Source: Climacteris rufus
Lineage: Eukaryota > Chordata > Aves > Passeriformes > Climacteridae
Reading direction: 5' to 3'
Assembly (NCBI GenBank): GCA_013398175.1
Contig: VZRZ01003109.1
Location: forward strand, 983,898 to 1,047,897
Length of the DNA: 64,000 bases
Positions 13,641-27,000 of the stretch are shown here, piece by piece (the stretch's first letter is position 1; the number at the start of each line of letters is the position of its first letter). Position numbers and translations under genes: made by a program. Below the pieces are notes generated by a model. That model worked only from the letters and a program-made list of their open reading frames with translations, did no database searches and was not told where the DNA came from.

Positions 13641-14170
13641 TCTGTCAGAGAGTCAAAGATGCGGGCCACTCTCCTTTGTTTCCTAGGAGCAAAATCATAG
13701 TCTCATGGCCCATAATTCCAGAGATTCCCCAGGTGTGAGTGTTTCTGGCTTGAGCATAGACACGGAAGAGATGAGCAAGGCCAGCATTTCCCCACAGAAG
13801 GCAGCAGCGCTCTGCTGGCTGCTGGAGCTGCTGGCCCTTCCCTGTCCTGTGCTGGGCTCTGCCATGGCTCTGCCATGGCTTATCCACACTGAGTGAGTGA
13901 TTTGCAGCCAGGTATCTCCAAACCCATGAGCCAGCCACAGCCCTGTAAGGACAGCTGTGTCATTTTGTTTGTGGTCTTATACCTTAAAGGAATATGTATT
14001 TTTTCCACCTTTTGACAGCTTAGAAAATCCACAGCACAAAACAAAAGGCATCAGTTTTCAAGGCCTTGGAGACTTCTGAGTGCAACCTCCTGCTCTCCCT
14101 CCTGCCCACAGAGGGCTTGGTCCTCAGCTAGCAGGAGGTTTTGTAGCTCTATTAGTTGTCACCATCAGAG
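13641..14170. other. GC-richer segment of unknown origin
   Basis: Composition rises visibly against its surroundings, most clearly at 13790-13880, where many CTG/GCTGCTGG words and two tandem copies of the 11-bp word GCTCTGCCATG occur. Overlapping open frames on both strands (63 to 97 codons) follow from the low stop density and show no domain. It could be an old GC-rich transposon fragment or unique sequence. It lies directly before an assembly gap. Confidence 0.4.
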
Positions 14171-14191
14171 GACATAAACAGGTTTGTTGGG

Positions 14192-14257
14192 NNNNNNNNN
14201 NNNNNNNNNNNNNNNNNNNNNNNNNNNNNNNNNNNNNNNNNNNNNNNNNNNNNNNNN
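14192..14257. other. Assembly gap (66 N)
   Basis: A run of 66 N follows GGTTTGTTGGG and is followed by a run of 13 T. The gap lies at a homopolymer, so the missing bases are probably low-complexity poly-T/G sequence. Reading frames crossing it are meaningless. Confidence 0.98.
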
Positions 14258-14946
14258 TTTTTTTTTTTTTGTCTTTTCCACACTGTTTCTCTGTGAAAAG
14301 AGAAGCTCTGGGAATTGGTTGCTTGACACCCTCAGAAAGCCAAGAGAAGCACCATTTTCAGGCTTATGGCACATAGTTTAGGCCGTCACTTAGGCCACAC
14401 AGCTTAGCATTTTAGTAGTCTTTTCCTCTGAGAAAAAAAATTATTTTGAAATCTCTGAGTCCAGAAATATGAAAGGGAAGCAGAAATATACAGAAATCTA
14501 TCCCAAAGAGCCTATTCCACTGAGTAAAATGAAGCAGGTGAGAAACATTTTCAGTTCTCTTTGACACTTTCCTACCGATTTGTTTGATTTGTCATCTACT
14601 AATGAGAAGACAGGGTCTGATACTGTTTTAAGGCAGGTTGCACAGAGCAAAGATTTACCTCCAAGTAAAGCTTACACAGTTTAAACAACTGCAGTTGAGA
14701 AAAAAACCCCAAAACAAAACAAGCCAAACCCAGGCAGGCTTTTCTATACAATAGTTTTGGTTTGGGTTTTTTGGTTTTGTTTTTTTTCCCCCACAGTTAT
14801 ATTTCTGACCAATACTAGTTATGAAAGGGCTGTAATTACTTTATATATTACTCCAGATAGATAAGAATCACAAAAGTTCTCACATACTTAGGGGACTATT
14901 TCCACAATGCCATGGACAGAAATTGGCTGAGAAAATAATCTTAAAG
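14258..14946. other. Non-coding stretch with A/C-rich and T/G-rich low-complexity pair
   Basis: The only notable content is an A/C-rich block at about 14700-14732 and a T/G-rich block at about 14757-14790. They are roughly complementary and could fold back on each other. No gene or mobile element is supported. Confidence 0.5.
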
Positions 14947-14977
14947 CCATAATAGTAGTCTAGCTACTATTAGATGG
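14947..14977. repeat. Short inverted repeat / hairpin
   Basis: CCAT then AATAGTAG pairs with CTACTATT and ATGG around a 5-nt loop TCTAG, with a 2-nt bulge AG on the right arm, giving a 12-bp stem. It is too short to be a typical miRNA precursor. Chance origin is possible in AT-rich DNA. Confidence 0.5.
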
Positions 14978-16818
14978 TTATTTGATAGAGAGACTGATGG
15001 AAAAGGCAACACTTTTGTTCAACTTGTCAAGTGACACCTGGGATCCCTAGAGATCTAGGTAAAAATCAGTTTCACTGCAGGTGCCATCACGTAAAAGAGC
15101 TTTTCCCTTTTGAGAAAAATGGATCATAAACATTGTACACATCCAGTCACAGAAAGAGTCACTGTTATAATTATTAGCTTTTCCCTGCATGGAAACATGG
15201 TATGGAACACTGTTTGAGGCATTAGAATTGTCTGTTGGTGCCTTTTTGAGCAATACAAGCAGGGTAATCTCAGCAGAGTTTCCTGTATATGCTTTGTTTG
15301 TGGTGGAAGAGAGGGGGCATAGCCGAGTAAAAAATCAGCAGATAAGGGGTCCTGTTATTGGTTGGTTAAAATCTTTGGAGCCCAGCTGGCAAACAGAAGA
15401 GCATTTCTCCATGAAAGTGATTTTTCAAACTACAATGCAACAAGGAAAGAGGTGATGGTGGTGGTGGTGGTGAATACTCCAGTATCTTTCATGAAAATGC
15501 AGTCTCAGATTCTGTGATGGGCTCAATCACTGGGTGAGGTGTTCCACCAATTGCTAAAACAGGTCTGTTGTAAATAATTTAACATTAAGCACCCTCTGTT
15601 CAGGCCTTAGCAGGGGTGAATGAGCATAACACCCCCGAAATATAGTACTTCTCTGATGACTAATGCTATCGTACATAAATGATACCTGACTGTGCCTTTT
15701 CCTGGCACCTCTTCCACAGACTTTTCTACAGTTCCTTGGCCATGTCCAGCTGAAACATATAAAGAATTGCAAATGATTCAGGCTGTGATAAAACTTAGTG
15801 GAAATGCATCTATCAGTGAGCATGGCAGAGATCTCAGAGCATGACACCTGGGCACTGGATGATGAAAGCCGGAGAGGAAACAACCAGAAAATTACTGCCT
15901 CTGCAAGAAGTTTGAAATGCTTCATTCTAGTTTCATTCACAAATTAATTTTGCATTTAAAGCTGCTCAAGCTTACAACATCACTTCTTGAAAGGTTAAAT
16001 GAGATATATGAAAAGATCCCAAGAAATTGTTTCTCTCTCTTTACAGTTACGCGATATGAATTTGTGTTATCCCACTGTAAGTCTTCCTAATTGCAATTTA
16101 TTTGCAAGTGCTTGAAGCTTCTTGTAAACCTTACTTTATTTTATTTACAAAAGACAATTCAAATTCTACATATGTGCTTCCTAGTAGCTTCATCTGTGGA
16201 TCTTTGTAGGAGTCTTTTTTTTCATTGTAACCTGTACACAAAAGATTTGTTGTTGATTATACACATAATTTCTTTAAGTTGACACTTTTGTTGTAAAGAG
16301 ATTCCACTGCAAAACATATTTTGAACTCTTTCTTTCAGGTGCTAATTTTTCTTGCAGATTAGGACATGTTTTTTTTAAATTATATTGTACCAACTATTTG
16401 CTTTTTTTATTAAAAAAAAAGATAAAAAGAAAGAAAAAGTGTATTCCTTTAGCGTTAATGAATAAGTGAACAATATGGGTCAGAAGAGGAGATGAAATAC
16501 ATATTACAGAAAAATGCTTTGCTCTCTATCCAGGGTGAGAGCAGCCATCTGAGGTCATTCCTTTTTTTGGCATGCAGACCTATAAAAGCTAAAGAAAACT
16601 GCAAAATAAAGGAAAATCCAACACAAATCATGTTTTAGAGCAAGCTAAAGCTCATAATTTTTCAAAATATCATCCATCTTCAAGTAAGAACCAAGAAACT
16701 GGTGTTTTTAAAGACCAGACAGACAGTTTTGGTGAGACAGCTATGAGAAGTGCCAGGAATCCTGCACTCAAGGTGCAATTCCTGTGTCTTATTTCTGCAG
16801 CGAAGCAAGAGGTAAGCC
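14978..16818. other. Non-coding stretch with a (GGT)n microsatellite
   Basis: A trinucleotide repeat GGTGATGGTGGTGGTGGTGG lies at 15451-15472. A minus-strand open frame of 128 codons (15554-15940) has no recognisable domain, and no homologue comes to mind. A/G-rich low-complexity sequence lies at 16405-16440. Confidence 0.55.
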
Positions 16819-16866
16819 AGAGCTTAGGGCTGACCTAAGGCTAGAGTTTAGGGCTGACCTAGGTCA
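16819..16866. repeat. 24-bp tandem duplication, two copies
   Basis: AGAGCTTAGGGCTGACCTAA and its continuation at 16819-16842 is repeated at 16843-16866 with a few substitutions (for example GAGTTTAGGG for GAGCTTAGGG). It is a local slippage-type duplication. Confidence 0.7.
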
Positions 16867-19800
16867 GATATGAGGGCAGGAGGAGATGAGAGATGGGCTG
16901 ACTTGGAAGGAACACCAATAAATATAATGTTGAGGTAAATATGATTGTGGGGAAGGTTAGAAGGGGAAAAAATTACTAACTGAAAGATAATATGACTGGA
17001 GATAAAACAACTTGTTCCAGGTTCTCGGAAATTCTGGCTGTAGTGACCTAAGGGTAAAGTTCTCAGTGTACTTCATGACCTGTGTGCCAGCCAGGACAGA
17101 GTCTGCTTTGAGAATCAGCTGTGAAATACTTTGTGGTGTGCCTGAGGTAACTGGGGAATGGAGGGATAGGGATTTTGGGGAACAAGTACCTGCTCCTTAC
17201 GGAGAAGAGCTGAGAGACACTGAATCTGAAAGCTTCATTTCTCCTCACATGTGAGCAGTGTGAAGTGCTGTTCTGTGTACAGCACGAGAATTAATAACAT
17301 TCTTGCTATCAGTTTGGAGATTTTGCAATGTTCCATCCCTACTTTTCAGAACATTTAATTATGTATATCAGTCAACAGAAAAGACTTTCTAAGATTATTA
17401 GATATGTCATTATATCATTAGATAGGTTTTTGAATATGTGAGCAGAGCTTTAATTTTGTAAACTTGTCTGATGACAGGAAAAAAATGTGAATAAGGGGAC
17501 AAACACCAGTTCCTATCTCAGTATAGCTCATATTGCTGAACTAAGTACCCACCACTTGCAACTGGGGAATTTAGAAAAACTCTGCATCTTGCTTGGCCTT
17601 GGCACTGTTTATAGCAATCTTCAGCTGCCATTTGAAAGCCATGGGCAATCCAGGACATCCCCACTGGAAGGCTGGATAGAGATCTCAAAGAGCCCTAGGC
17701 CTAATACCAGGTTCTGTATTTCCAGTCTGCACTCACTGCTGATGGATGGATATTTGCAGAACCTGAACAATAGCTTCTTTATAAATTAAACAATAAATAA
17801 AAATGTAATTTATAATTGTGGATTCTTCAACTCAGAATTAAAATCATCATGTCTTTTCTATTTGTATAGATTCTACTTCTACCACAGTCAGTGATGTTAT
17901 ATCACTGTAGACAGACATCTTTTACAATTGTATTTTACCAGGCAACTGAGTGCTGGTGTTAATGTGCAGAGCCCCTTGACAATTGTAGAGACATTTTCCT
18001 CCAGAATATTGAAATATTAATTAGTACGCATGAATTTTCCTAGAAGCTTATCGCCTAGAACTTCTAAATTAATGCCCTAGTCTGATCACCAAGTGTACAA
18101 TTCTGTAATGTCTTATTGTACACACTGAGTGTGGCACATGGATGAATATGTAACTCCCCAGACTATGAACAGTTCTGTGGGTGGTATACTAGGATGTTAG
18201 TGAAGCAGAAGAGATTTTGCAGAGTGGAGCCATTTGCACCAAATCTGTGGCAATATCTTTTCCAAGCTATGCCTCTGATAGCCATACATTGCAATAAATC
18301 ACTCAGCTAGAGAAGCACTATTTCATTCCAGAAACATTCCAGCACATTAAAGAATGGGACTGAGAGAAACTTCACTGAAGATGCTTCTAAATTTCTTTTT
18401 TTATTCCATTGTTTTATCATGCTGGCTTTGGTCTCCTTAATCCTATCCTACAGATTTAGACAAGTATTCTTTTATTCACTGAGAAGTCAAACGGGGGATA
18501 GTTTTTGCAGGCAGTTCAAAAGATGTATGATAAACATACACTAGAAACATACACTAGACCAGATATTCATAACAATAGCAGATAAATACGAATAGATACT
18601 GGATCAAACAAGGGGTTTGGGGTACCCAGAATTCAGGTGTTTTGGGTTTTTTTTACTATAAGCTTGTCTGTAGGAACAAATCACCTGTAAATACTAAAAG
18701 TTCTTAGCAGAGTGTTTTCGGGCCCCTGCAATGCTCTAACTTTATTTTTGTCCCTTTCTCCTTTGCACTTACCGTAATATTTGTTATAAATTGACCAGAC
18801 TGTATCACAGAATCTCTAGGCAGAAAATGGATAAACAGAAAAAATCCAAGGATAAGGCTTCTCCCTCAACTATAGAACCACCACACACGCTATTGATGTT
18901 ACAGCCTTTTGAAAGGAACGGGCATGTTGCCACCACACTGAAGTTCCCATAACCAAGATGCAGATGTGAAATGAATGGCCAAGAGGAAGGCACTGGTGTG
19001 CCCCAAGGGCCACTCTGAAATAAAGGAGAAAAGTAAACTGTGAATCACCAGGAGAAGAGAGAAAAAATACGGAGGTATATTAATGTACGAGCACACACAC
19101 TGGTATTTCTCAAGGTGGATTGGTTTGATAAAAATTATGACCTTTTTTACTCTACCTTATTTTATTTTCCAGGACTAAAAATATTGCAAGTGCCTGAGGC
19201 TTAAGTCAGAACAAACCTCCATCATCACTCCAGAGACTTGGCACTTTGCTCATTAGGCTTCTTAGGATCTAACTGAGTGACCTTGTTTGGTGGGAAGGCA
19301 CAGATGGAGTCTGTCAGTAAATCTTGTTAATGTAACAAGTATTCCTACTGTTAGATGAGGTTTGCACCTCATATAAGCATTTCTAGCCCAAGTAAACAAC
19401 CACTATTCCCTCCTACCAATGTCAGCCCCCTTATTTCATGCCACCAGGTGCTCCAACATTTGTTTTTACTGTGAATTACCAAAAAAAGAACATCTTGCTG
19501 TGAGTGTAGGATGATCTTTCTCTCAAAGGCAGTCATTCACCTCACTTCTAGAGAAAGTGATGTCTGCTTTTACATTTGGACATCTTGCCTGATATACATA
19601 AAATCTTTCTTCTGGGGTGAATTGTTTCCCGAGCTTAAAAAATACTATTATGATAGGAATGCAGTTTTTTCCTAGATTCATACTCACCCAGTTGTACTGC
19701 ACAATATAGATAACTAATACACAAATAATAAAAAAAAGTTTTCTTTATGAAAAATTTTAAGTGGTCTAAAATTTTAGGATGTACCCTATTTATTAACAAT

Positions 19801-22800
19801 GAGAAAATAAAAAGCTGGTTTTACATTCAGCTTCTAAAAGGCAATGATAAAAAGGTGACACCATCTTATTCAATGAATGCCTTTGGGTAAAAGAAGAGGG
19901 ATGCAATAGTAATTGAAATATTTAAGTAAAATTCAGTGTTGTGACCCTAAATACAGGACAAATTTCACACTGAATAAGCAGCCATATTTTCTAAGTGTTT
20001 TGTATTATTGAAGCAGAGCAGCAAAGCTGAGAGGTTGAATTAGGGACCCCCATTTTTCAGATATATCTTGAGATTTATGTACTAAGTCTCCAATCCAAAG
20101 GCAATTATGAAGACACCATTCCAAAGCAAGAGGTCTGCATATATTGAAATTCTATTCTATCCTGGTTTGCAGACGAAAGAATCAAGCATGAAATCAAAAA
20201 CTGATATAAATCTCTATTGTCTTTTCCATAACCACTTGGTTCTACAGGCTAGTTCCGGGCTCCAACACCTGGAATTTTGAACCCAAATAAATTTTGAATT
20301 TTGAAGCCTGCTCCCCTGTGCCTGTCCCTGTAGGAAGGGCTGGCTGCAGCAGGCTCTCTGTAACACCACCTGATGGCTTGCATTGCTGAGAAGGAGGAAA
20401 GAGAACAGGCAGAAGCAACCACACAGCTTTTACTTCTGCTTTTCGATCCCTCATCCCTCTCCTAAAAGCCAGCAAGGTTCACCATTAGAAAGCCTCCACT
20501 GTTCACAAGCTTACTAACTGCTATGTTTTATAGTGCCTGCTTGTTTTAAAATATGCTAATTTATCTTATTCCATGTATATTTCTCCCAAGTTCTTATTGC
20601 TTCCAAGGTTCAAACACTATTTTATTAGTTAAAACTCTTCTTTGGTACTTGCTACTGTAGGGATTATAAAAAGAAATTAAATTTAAGACACCAAAGATCA
20701 TCACAGGCAGAGGAATAAAACCTCCCTGCAAGCTTAATTAAAACAAGAAGATGGCTTGATAACAGATAATACATTGCTAACTAGGCACCAAAGGTAGGAG
20801 CAGGCCTGCAGAAAAGGACATACTATCATTATTAAAATCTCTAAGTTGCATGGAAATCGACATCCAGATCCTGATACCACAGGAATGGTAAATGCTTCTC
20901 AGGATCTGATGGGAAAGAATTTAGCAGAGTATGCTAAACAGATAAATGGGACAGAGAAAGCTATTCTAGGCAGAAATATACTGGAAATGTTTGTTTTGAA
21001 GCACAATCCTGGCAAACTGTTTCAAACATTGTTATTGGTAAGGTTTGAACAACACTGGCTTAGCTTGATCTTGGCTTCAGGTTTTTAAACAAGTGAAATT
21101 ACACTCTAGTGTGGTCCATGAGTCCAGAGAGGTGTTACTTTCCCATGTCTGTGCTGAGGCTAAAAAATCACCTAATGGTTGTTACTTGCTGATTGGTAGC
21201 TACTCAATAGTGTACGAATAATTACATCTGTTTTTGGACAGTACGGCCTTAGATTATTCCTGGGGTAAAACTCTCCCTCAGTGTGTGTGTGTGTGTAGAT
21301 GCTCTTCAAGACTGGCCTCTAACCAACACTGCACACTTCACAGGAAACGTATTCTGGTCAGCAGAAGTTCTGTAAATAAAATAGTAATAACAAACCTTTG
21401 AAAAAAGTGTTTTACCTTTACCCTTTTCTTGGTGACTACTAATTAGCACTTGCATATTTTGAAGGCTTTTCAAAGACCTAAGCTACTGTTTGTGCCAATT
21501 TTGCACGCTGTAGTAAAACAGAAACAGTGAAAAATTAGCTTCATTATTTCTAAGATTGATAGGTGAGGATTATCAAGCCCTTTCTTCCACTTGTTCCTGC
21601 TCACTCAAGCTATTTTCTTGTTAGAGTGGCTCTGTACTGCAGTGATCAGTGTATTCCAGGTGTCCTGTGCTACATTACTATTACAGTAGGTGCCTGCAGT
21701 AATGAAATGGCAAACCCTAGCAATTCTTTCTGGTAATAGTTTGTTCTCATACTTAATTGACACAACCATGGAAGTAGAGCCTCAGATTGCTTCTGCATCT
21801 CTGCGGACACACTTGCAGAGAAAATATTCTCATCCTAGGAAAATACCATTCCCTTCAACTGATAGGCCCTGCAACGAAAGCCTGGGGCAGCTGGAAGAAG
21901 TGGAGCCTGAAATTCAGATTGCTTTCATTTTATCAAAGCAAAACTACATTTTTTTTCCCCAGGAAATTCATAAGATATTTCTATTGTTAGCTGATTTTAC
22001 CCAGTGCATCTTAAACTATCCAGAGTTTTTGGTATGTGTCGTTTTTCATTGCATTTGAATGTAATTTGCCGTGATACAAATTCTCCATTTTTATTGTCTT
22101 ATTATTAGATTTTTATCTAACTTACTAAATTTAGAAACCAAGGCATGTTCAGCAATGAGTAAACCATTCTGAGAGTGAAAACTAATGCAAGGACCATACT
22201 CTTTATCTTCATGATGAGTTTCTGTATTGAGCTCTATTTGGCAAATACTTGAATAATTGAGATGTTGGTTTCAAACACCAGAGCAAGTTTGCCATTGATT
22301 ACTGTCACCTAGAATTGTCCTGGAGCAACATTTCACTTCAGAGGCTAGAATTGTTGCTAAAAATGCAGACTTATTTTTTGTTTATTTCTTGAAATGACTG
22401 TGCTTATTTATATAAATTTGGATTAGGACTATTTTATTTCATATCAGTAATTTGTAGCTCACAAAATACCCATAAGGTGCTTTCAGATTATTAGAAATAC
22501 TGAGGGGGAAATGAAAAGTTATCAGGACATCATTAATTTAACAGTCATTCTTTTCCTTCCTACAGGCCACTGTCAAGACCTTTAAAACAAGCTCTGAAAG
22601 CAAAATCTATGAGTTGCTATTTTGAAAGCTTTCTGATTTCATTTAAATCCATACAAATCCAGTGTAACACCATTAAAGTGTATGAATAATTGAAAACTGT
22701 CCACTGAAACTAGCTTTCTATGTGGGGAAAAAAATTTTTCTTTAAACTAGTCCTCCTGAAAAAAACCTCCAACCAAATAAAAAAAGAACAATGCTCTGAT

Positions 22801-23838
22801 TTTTATAGGAAATTTTAACAAAAACAGATCTAATATTACTTTCCTATAGTCTCTAATACTACTTTTCCATAGTCTTACATGATACACAAAAAAATCTTAC
22901 CAGGAATCTGGGGCTTGATAATGATTGACATCAGCTCCAATGTCCTTGATATGTGTCATGGCATGGATTATTGCTCAAATCAATAAAAGCAATTTCCAAT
23001 CAAGGAAAACAACTGTACAGTGCTTTGTTCTGATCCATTTTCAGATCCTATTCCTGCAACCTCCCATGGATTTGCAGCTGCTCAATTACAGTCTAATTGC
23101 ATGACCCCTGTAGAGCAATACCCAAGGAGTGTTAGTGACACTCCTTGTACATGGTGACAATCAGAACAAAGCAAAGGCAGTGAAGATTGCAGTGCACACA
23201 GGAAGGGAAAGTAGATCATATGAAAACAAAAACATCATGTTAAGGTACAGGTGTCACATATGTCCTTGTTTACAAAAACTCTAGAATGTTTGTATGGCTC
23301 TAAAATGCCCACTCTCCCCCGTGAACTTATTTTAAGACACACAGAAATGCTGTAGGTTTCTTATCTACAGGAGGAAGAAAAAACTGGAAGAAAATAACCA
23401 GTAGCTTATACAGCAAAGTTCCTGGTGAATTTCCATGTTAAAACTAAGTAAACATCTTTTTCCAGTGCTATTGTACTAGACAACAACACAAGTCATTGGG
23501 GAAATTGGAAGGCACCTTCAATCTCCTAGATATTCCAGGTTTGGGAATATTTAACGTAATAGAAAATGGCCAAAGTAGTAGTTTTATGGAAAGTAAGCTA
23601 TAGACCTCACCATACCCTACTAAATACACTTTGTCCAGGGAATACCCTTTCTTTTTGTCACACATACTTGTATTGTGGAATTACAGGACAGAGAACTTTT
23701 ACCCAGTTCCCAGGTGTGTTTCCTGTGATGTTTGAAATCAGGATCAATTATTCCATTTGTTTCTGGCAGGATGTTGTGATGGTGTTATGTCAAAAGGCTT
23801 GAAGAAAGCTCACATATAATACACCATTTATGGTGCAG
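16867..23838. other. Long non-coding stretch, nothing annotatable
   Basis: Open frames are at most 122 codons (21690-22058, plus) with no recognised domain. A short (TG)n tract lies at about 21281-21297. A GC-richer patch occurs at about 20300-20420. A 12-bp word ACATACACTAGA is repeated near 18535-18560. No transposon ends or structural RNA were seen. Confidence 0.55.
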
Positions 23839-23872
23839 CTTTAGATATTTTATTGCTTTAGATATTTTACTG
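23839..23872. repeat. 17-bp tandem duplication, two copies
   Basis: CTTTAGATATTTTATTG at 23839-23855 is followed at once by CTTTAGATATTTTACTG at 23856-23872, one mismatch apart. Confidence 0.75.
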
Positions 23873-24020
23873 CTATTTGAAAACACTATTTGAACATTTT
23901 GCTATTCGCTTTAGAAAAACTTTATTTAAATACATTTTTTTACTACATCCGTCTTAAGGAATGTCTAAAAGCAATTACTGTAACTTAAGTAGCCAACAAA
24001 TAATATACATAAAAACAATG

Positions 24021-24043
24021 TAAGTAAGTAAGTAAGTAAGTAA
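24021..24043. repeat. (TAAG)n tetranucleotide microsatellite
   Basis: Nearly six uninterrupted TAAG units, with a further partial ATAAGTAAGATAAG at 24051-24064. Confidence 0.9.
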
Positions 24044-27000
24044 AAACAACATAAGTAAGATAAGACACCAAAGAGCTCAGAAAATCATTCCACCACTCTC
24101 TATCATTTTTCTAGACTAATGTTTTAAAAGCGCAGCACCTTTTTTTTTTTTTTCTTTTGTGTCAAGGCTTTTCTACTTGCCCAGTAATATTATCCTATGT
24201 CCTAGGGGTAATCCATGCAATTTGAAGAAACAGATGAAATACAAAAAGACAGTAAGTAGGTGATAGTCATAGACTGACAGGGACAGAATGTGTAAAACAG
24301 AGTTGTCAATGCTCATTACTATAATCATTTCTACCATTGATCTAATACAGACCATGATTCTTCAAAATATTAACCATAAGCCACATTTTAAGTATAAGCC
24401 AATCCTTCATACTTAGAAAATGTTTATTGCTTTTATAGTTATTAAGATTTAAGCATATACTTCAGATATTTTCCTAAGTGAGATTACAGTGGAAAACAGT
24501 ATATTCTAGAGCTCTTGCTTCAAGTATTTCCACTTCTGATCATACCTCCACTCCCTCTCTTGAGAAGTCATTATTATTCAGAAAGAAGTCCCTCCAGAGC
24601 ATTCTTGGAGTTTTTTTTACAATAAATGTTATAGAAAGGCAGATGTGTGCCATGTCAGATTGTGGCAGAGGCATTGCTGTCACTGTTTAGAACAAGGACT
24701 ACATCCTCAGATATCGCAACACAATATCCTTGATATCTGGGCAAGTTCAATTTAAAACTAAGAAAGTTGTTTATGTAAAAAGAACTAAAATACTATAACT
24801 GACCACAAAGCGTACTTTCTCATATTGAGCTTTGTGAGCAAAATTGGGATTTAGACATAAATTTTAATTATTGTTTTATGGAATATGACACCCTCAGTGG
24901 TGCTAACCACTTCCAGTCACCTAAGTGATACGTGAAAAACTGATTGTGATTTCTTTTTCCAGGTGCGAGCCCATATCCTCAGCTTGCAAATGCTTCAAAC
25001 TTTTTAAAATAGAAATGATAATTTATTTTGTCTCTTTCCTTCTCAACCTGCAACTAAACCAGTCTGATTAGCTTATATGTTTTGTCTCTTTTCTCTTTGC
25101 TTGAAGTTTGGAAGAGCAAGGAATTGTGGTTTCCTGTCCAACTTGATCTTGTTCCTAGAAATGTTCTGTTCCACAGTCACCTGAGGGACAAGCTGAGTGT
25201 CTCTTTGAGCCCCCGGTGTTTGTCTCCTATCAACTGAAAGAGTGGAGCACAGGCAGCAACAGACAACCCCAAACCACAGTTTGAGTGTGGGTGCACCTTC
25301 CTTGTGCATCATTTGATACTACAAAAGAGTGCAGAGAGTGGGAGAGAGATTTGAAGATATTACAGCAAGCTGCATTGCCAAGCAGCCACTGACATTCCAT
25401 GAGGTGCAATATTCCTAGTTAGTTGAAATTACAATACCTATGCCTGGAATACAAACACAAGTACAGCAATACTCTCTCACCATGTTCTGGAGGACTTTCC
25501 ACAAACCACTTGGCAAAAGCTTTATTCTTTCCTGTACAAATGTTCAGATTAAACCCAGCAAGCATAAGCTTTCAATACCTACTCTGGGAGTACATACAAC
25601 ATGTGTTGATAAGGATTTATTTTTAAAATTGTACTGTGGGGAGGACAATGACACATACCAGGATCCTTTCCCTCTATGCATGGGCTAGAAATATAATTTC
25701 TGCCAATTTTGGAAACTTATTTGGGATCCTAAGTTAGAAATCATAAAGCCAGTCCTGATTGCTGGTACTGAAAAAATAAAAAAAATTAAAAATAAGTCAT
25801 GCTGTGTGTACATGCTGAAGTGAGATTTTGCAGTTATGTCCAGTGACAGAGAACCCATGGGAACTCACATCAACTGCGTTTGGACAAAGCAGAGGATCCT
25901 TCTTAGGGATACTGAAGCCATTTACAGCGTCCATCTGCTGGTCAACACAGAACCCAGGCTTTCAGCCTGTTGCTCTCTGTAGGGACCTGGTTTGAATCAG
26001 TCATCTTAGACTGAGACAGATCAAAGGTGTCAAAGTATGGAGTCTTTTCCATCACTCTACAAGAACCAGCACTCTGACCCAGCCAAGAGTTAACAGTTAA
26101 CGAGAATTCTTCCAGTATATACACAATTCCAGGAATCCCTTTTATTTTGCATAAACACACACAAACTTCCATACCTGTATGAGTCTGGCTTTGACATATC
26201 CATTCAGTACTCTGCCTTATGGTTCCCTACTTTCTCCTTCCAGCTTTCATAGGCAAAGCACCATCTGACTCCCTGGCATTTTGCAGAGCCACACTCACCA
26301 GCCTGCTGAGTATGTTAAAACAACTCCTTTGTTGTTGTAGCCCAGAATACGTTTTTTTTCTCTCCATAGTGAAAGTCCCCCAGACAAGAGTTGATTTCTG
26401 AGTTTGAAATTATACTTGATACAGTAGTTTTTACAGGTCACCCACTACTGATCAAAGTGAATAGCTTTTCTTCTATGCTATAATTTGATCCATTGTTCCT
26501 TGCCAGTTCTGTACCTCCACTTGCTAAGCCTGTTATTACCTTTTTCCAACCTTTCTCTACAATATGGAAGATGTCCTTCTATCTACAGATAGGAATGCAA
26601 ATATTTTTGCTAATGTCGTTATATGGTTTTCTTATGAACAGGAAAAAATATTCTGATTAAAATTCTTGACATATTTTGAATAATCTACCAATCAGCTGCC
26701 CAGATGACAAGCTGATAGAAGGCAGCATGTATCTAAAGAGTTTACAATCATATCCCTGTGTTATCTTAATTAAAGCAGTAAGACCTGTGCACATAATTCA
26801 GTATTTTCGTAACATATTGACAGCTGACCTCATTTCTCTGTGGCATTTTTAAAACACATTTATTGTGCTGTATCCAGTGTGCAAACTTACCTTAAAGAAA
26901 TCCTCTATTACAGAAGAAGTTCACACATTTTAATATTTACATAAAATAATTAGTCTCAAGGTGTTCTGAGACATGCAAACCAAAAGAACAGAATGAGAGT

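Noticed and set aside
14700..14790. A/C-rich and T/G-rich pair as a terminal inverted repeat of a DNA transposon
   Set aside because: Pairing is imperfect and rests on low-complexity sequence. There is no target-site duplication and no internal element.
15554..15940. 128-codon minus-strand open frame
   Set aside because: No domain and a mixed composition without a plausible signal or motif; consistent with chance.
24021..24043. TAAG repeats as part of a CRISPR-like array
   Set aside because: The units are 4 bp with no spacers; it is an ordinary microsatellite in eukaryotic DNA.
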